From: Diplonema japonicum
Taxonomy: Eukaryota > Euglenozoa > Diplonemea > Diplonemida > Diplonemidae
Assembly (NCBI GenBank): GCA_964019335.1
Contig: OZ025682.1
Coordinates: forward strand, 62,001 to 126,000
Reading direction: 5' to 3'
Length of the DNA stretch: 64,000 nt
Part shown: in pieces, positions 61,891 to 64,000 of the stretch
Layout: each line of letters starts with the position of its first letter
Numbering within the stretch: position 1 is the first letter of the stretch
Program-made: the position numbers and the translations under genes
The notes under the pieces: generated by a model
What the model saw: only the letters and a program-made list of their open reading frames with translations
What the model was told of the DNA's origin: nothing
Database searches by the model: none

Positions 61891-62790
61891 ATGCAAGTAG
61901 CAGCACCATGCTCCAATGTGCCGCCGGCCCAGCCACAATGTCCCCCACAGTTTGAGCTGCCCCCCGAGACCATGGAATACCGGATGGGAGTAAACGAAAA
62001 TGTGACAAAAGCAGGGAAAATCGAAGTAACAAAGCAGTTTTGGAAAGAACACGTGTCCAGCATGCACACAGGGAGGGTTGCAGAGTGCTTCGATGCGTGG
62101 CTGGACGAGAACATTGTGTGGAACACTTCAAGACTGAGACTCCCCCTCCGTGCAAAGGGGAAGATCGAAGTCTGCAAAATGTACAACATAGTACAACGGA
62201 AAATCATGGGCGGGGAACAAAGCACCGTCTCTATGCGTGTGAATGACGTGACTTACCACCCGAAGACGGACGCTGTGAAGCTTGACTTCACATCCTCTGT
62301 ACTGCTCTCCGGTGCGGTTGTACCCACTGTTGAAGAAATCCGATTTACAATAAAATACAATGATAAAATGAGGATCAACCGGGTGGTTGTTTCTCCCGCT
62401 GACGATTTTATTATTAGACCAGTGCACACAAAAAATGAAAAAGAAGAGGAGGAGGAAGAGGAAGAAGACGAGGAACGGAGCAAAACGACAACGGAAACCG
62501 ACGATAGTACATATTCTGAAGAATTCAATCTCCCTCTCCTTCCTCCCACCACCTCCCGGCCCTGCAACCACAACAACTGGGACCCTGTTCGCGTTAAACG
62601 GAGAACCGCCCTGTTGAGGTGCCGTGTTTGCGTTTCACAATGGAAGCTTCCCGTTGGTAAGGTGACAAGGTGCTCGAAATATGTGTCTCCTGATGGGTGC
62701 GGGAAGGGATCACTCTGCAATTCCCTCCATGTCAATATGCGAAAATTGACCTACGAGGAGCGGACAGGCACGAAACAGCAATCAGAATGA
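61891..62790 (+). CDS. NTF2-like/HNNWD/CCCH zinc-finger protein, paralogue D
   Basis: 299 residues. The NTF2-like domain is at about 40-175 (VTKQFWKEHVSSMHTGRVAE, GGEQSTVSMRVNDV). A strongly acidic linker (run of about a dozen Glu/Asp around residues 190-205) is special to this copy. Zinc ligands C225, H227, C244 and C247 are followed by the CCCH finger from C261 (CSKYVSPDGCGKGSLCNSLH). Its middle shares a perfectly identical 163-bp block with paralogue E. No intron. The ATG follows a short A tract. Confidence 0.84.
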   Translation: MQVAAPCSNVPPAQPQCPPQFELPPETMEYRMGVNENVTKAGKIEVTKQFWKEHVSSMHTGRVAECFDAWLDENIVWNTSRLRLPLRAKGKIEVCKMYNIVQRKIMGGEQSTVSMRVNDVTYHPKTDAVKLDFTSSVLLSGAVVPTVEEIRFTIKYNDKMRINRVVVSPADDFIIRPVHTKNEKEEEEEEEEDEERSKTTTETDDSTYSEEFNLPLLPPTTSRPCNHNNWDPVRVKRRTALLRCRVCVSQWKLPVGKVTRCSKYVSPDGCGKGSLCNSLHVNMRKLTYEERTGTKQQSE

Positions 62791-63171
62791 CTAGGGGAAG
62801 AAGAAGAAAAAAAAAAAAAGTTACAATACACAAAAAAAAAACAAAAAAAAAAACAAAAAAACCAGGGACACCTTGTGCATGAGGACTCCTCACTATACGC
62901 GCGTTATGCGTGATACTAACCCGAGGGGTGCTCCAACTCGGGGTGTTTTATTTCTTTTTTATACCCCCCATTAACCCTACCCTGGTTTTCTTCTTTTTTT
63001 TTTCTCCCTCTCTTTCCTTTTTTGTTTTCAGTTTTTTTTTTTTTTTTCTTTTCTTATATTCCTTTATCTCTCGTCTCCCTTTCTGTTTCTAAGATTGCAT
63101 CGTGGTATTATTACCCCCCTCTCTTCCCCTTTCCATATAAATTACCTTTATCACAGGACGTGTAAAAGCGA

Positions 63172-63204
<33 letters not shown>

Positions 63205-63213
63205 TTGTATTTA
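62791..63213. other. spacer between paralogues D and E
   Basis: A and T runs plus a small GC-rich stretch (62870-62945) with CCCGAG/CTCGGG and TGAGGA/TCCTCA pairings of unknown meaning. No gene seen. Confidence 0.5.
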
Positions 63214-64000
63214 ATGACAGCAGTTGCCACCCCTTGTGTACTGCAGACCCCGCTGCAGTTTGAACCACCTGAAACAGTGCATTTCAGAAAGGGTGTGGAC
63301 TTAAACGCGACAAAAACGGGTAAAATTGAAGTAACAAAGCAGTTTTGGAGAGAGTACATTTCAGCCATGCACACAGGGAGGGTTGCAGAGTGCTTCGATG
63401 CGTGGCTGGACGAGAACATAATGTGGCACACCTCAGCGAGAAACCTACCGGTGCACACAAAGGGGAAGATCGAAGTCTGCAAAATGTACAACATAGTACA
63501 ACGGAAAATCATGGGCGGGGAACAAAGCACCGTCTCTATGCGTGTGAATGACGTGACTTACCACCCGAAGACGGACGCTGTGAAGCTTGACTTCACATCC
63601 TCTGTACTGCTCTCCGGTGCAACCTTACCTGAAGTGGAAACAGTCCGATTTACAGTGAAATACAATGATGAAATGAAAATCAAACGGATGGTATCTACTA
63701 TTCTGAACACCTTTATGATCAAGCCCGTAGCCCTGTCAAACGAAAGGGAAACAGATGCCAGAATGAAGTCCGACGAATCTCGTGGTTTGTCTCTTCCTCC
63801 CGCTATGTCTCGTCCGTGTCCCCACAACAACTGGGACCCTGTTCGGGTTAAACGGAAAAATGCTTCGCTGAGGTGCCGTGTTTGTTCTTCACAATGGAAG
63901 CTTCCCGTTGGTAAGGTGACACGGTGCCCGAAATACGTCTCCCCTGATGGGTGCGGGAAGGGATCACTCTGCAATTCCCTCCATGTCAATATGCGAAAAT
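63214..64000 (+). CDS. NTF2-like/HNNWD/CCCH zinc-finger protein, paralogue E (cut by window end)
   Basis: The frame is open from the ATG at 63214 to the edge, 262 codons. It has the same order as the others: NTF2-like part (VTKQFWREYISAMHTGRVAE), a short linker, zinc ligands C202, H204, C221 and C224, and the CCCH finger from C238, complete through its His. Only the last residues (the YEER-type tail seen in the paralogues) are missing. The end of its NTF2-like domain is changed relative to D (KRMVSTILNTFMIKP in place of NRVVVSPADDFIIRP). The array may continue beyond the window. Confidence 0.84.
   Translation, partial: MTAVATPCVLQTPLQFEPPETVHFRKGVDLNATKTGKIEVTKQFWREYISAMHTGRVAECFDAWLDENIMWHTSARNLPVHTKGKIEVCKMYNIVQRKIMGGEQSTVSMRVNDVTYHPKTDAVKLDFTSSVLLSGATLPEVETVRFTVKYNDEMKIKRMVSTILNTFMIKPVALSNERETDARMKSDESRGLSLPPAMSRPCPHNNWDPVRVKRKNASLRCRVCSSQWKLPVGKVTRCPKYVSPDGCGKGSLCNSLHVNMRK

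Overview
The window is nuclear DNA of a protist. Coding exons are GC-rich and intron-poor to intron-rich. Introns are tiny (32-173 nt, mostly GTATG...CAG). The spacers are AT-rich and full of homopolymer runs, often over 20 nt of A, T or C. All 20 gene models lie on the + strand. That one-way layout, a beta-tubulin that reads as discoban/euglenozoan, an Argonaute/Piwi with an N-terminal RG-rich region (known from trypanosome AGO1), and pyrimidine tract plus AG just upstream of several starts together suggest a euglenozoan, possibly a diplonemid, with polycistronic transcription and trans-splicing. This assignment is inference, not proof.

Layout. 0-5 kb: 3' part of a large GPI-type surface protein. 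6-9 kb: Piwi/Argonaute with RG/RDDR repeats. 9.8-13.3 kb: a sterol-glucosyltransferase-like enzyme and a choline-transporter-like membrane protein. 13.3-19 kb: three copies of an A-tailed SINE-like repeat and two small unknown genes, followed by an SLBP-like gene that ends near 19.8 kb. 20-24.4 kb: gene-poor. 24.4-30.5 kb: two identical beta-tubulin genes with a WSC-domain gene between them, then centrin. 30.7-38 kb: EMC1, an inverted-repeat/palindrome element and a kinesin with a PH domain. 39.5-49.7 kb: two tandem, divergent, 13-exon Na+/K+-ATPase-type P-type ATPases. 50.8-52.6 kb: an ABCG half-transporter. 54.4-64 kb: an array of at least five paralogues of an unfamiliar family with an NTF2-like domain, a C-x-H-N-N-W-D / C-x2-C zinc motif and a CCCH zinc finger.

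The best candidate for something undescribed is the 54-64 kb array. The domains look like those of RNA-binding proteins, the copies are tandem and diverged, and the last two share a perfectly identical 163-bp block flanked by diverged sequence, which suggests gene conversion. Other notable points are the loss of the expected last catalytic His in Piwi, CA or AAC microsatellites abutting 3' splice sites, 32-nt introns, A-tracts directly before many start codons, and several uncharacterised repeats and inverted-repeat elements. I found no tRNA, rRNA or CRISPR array.
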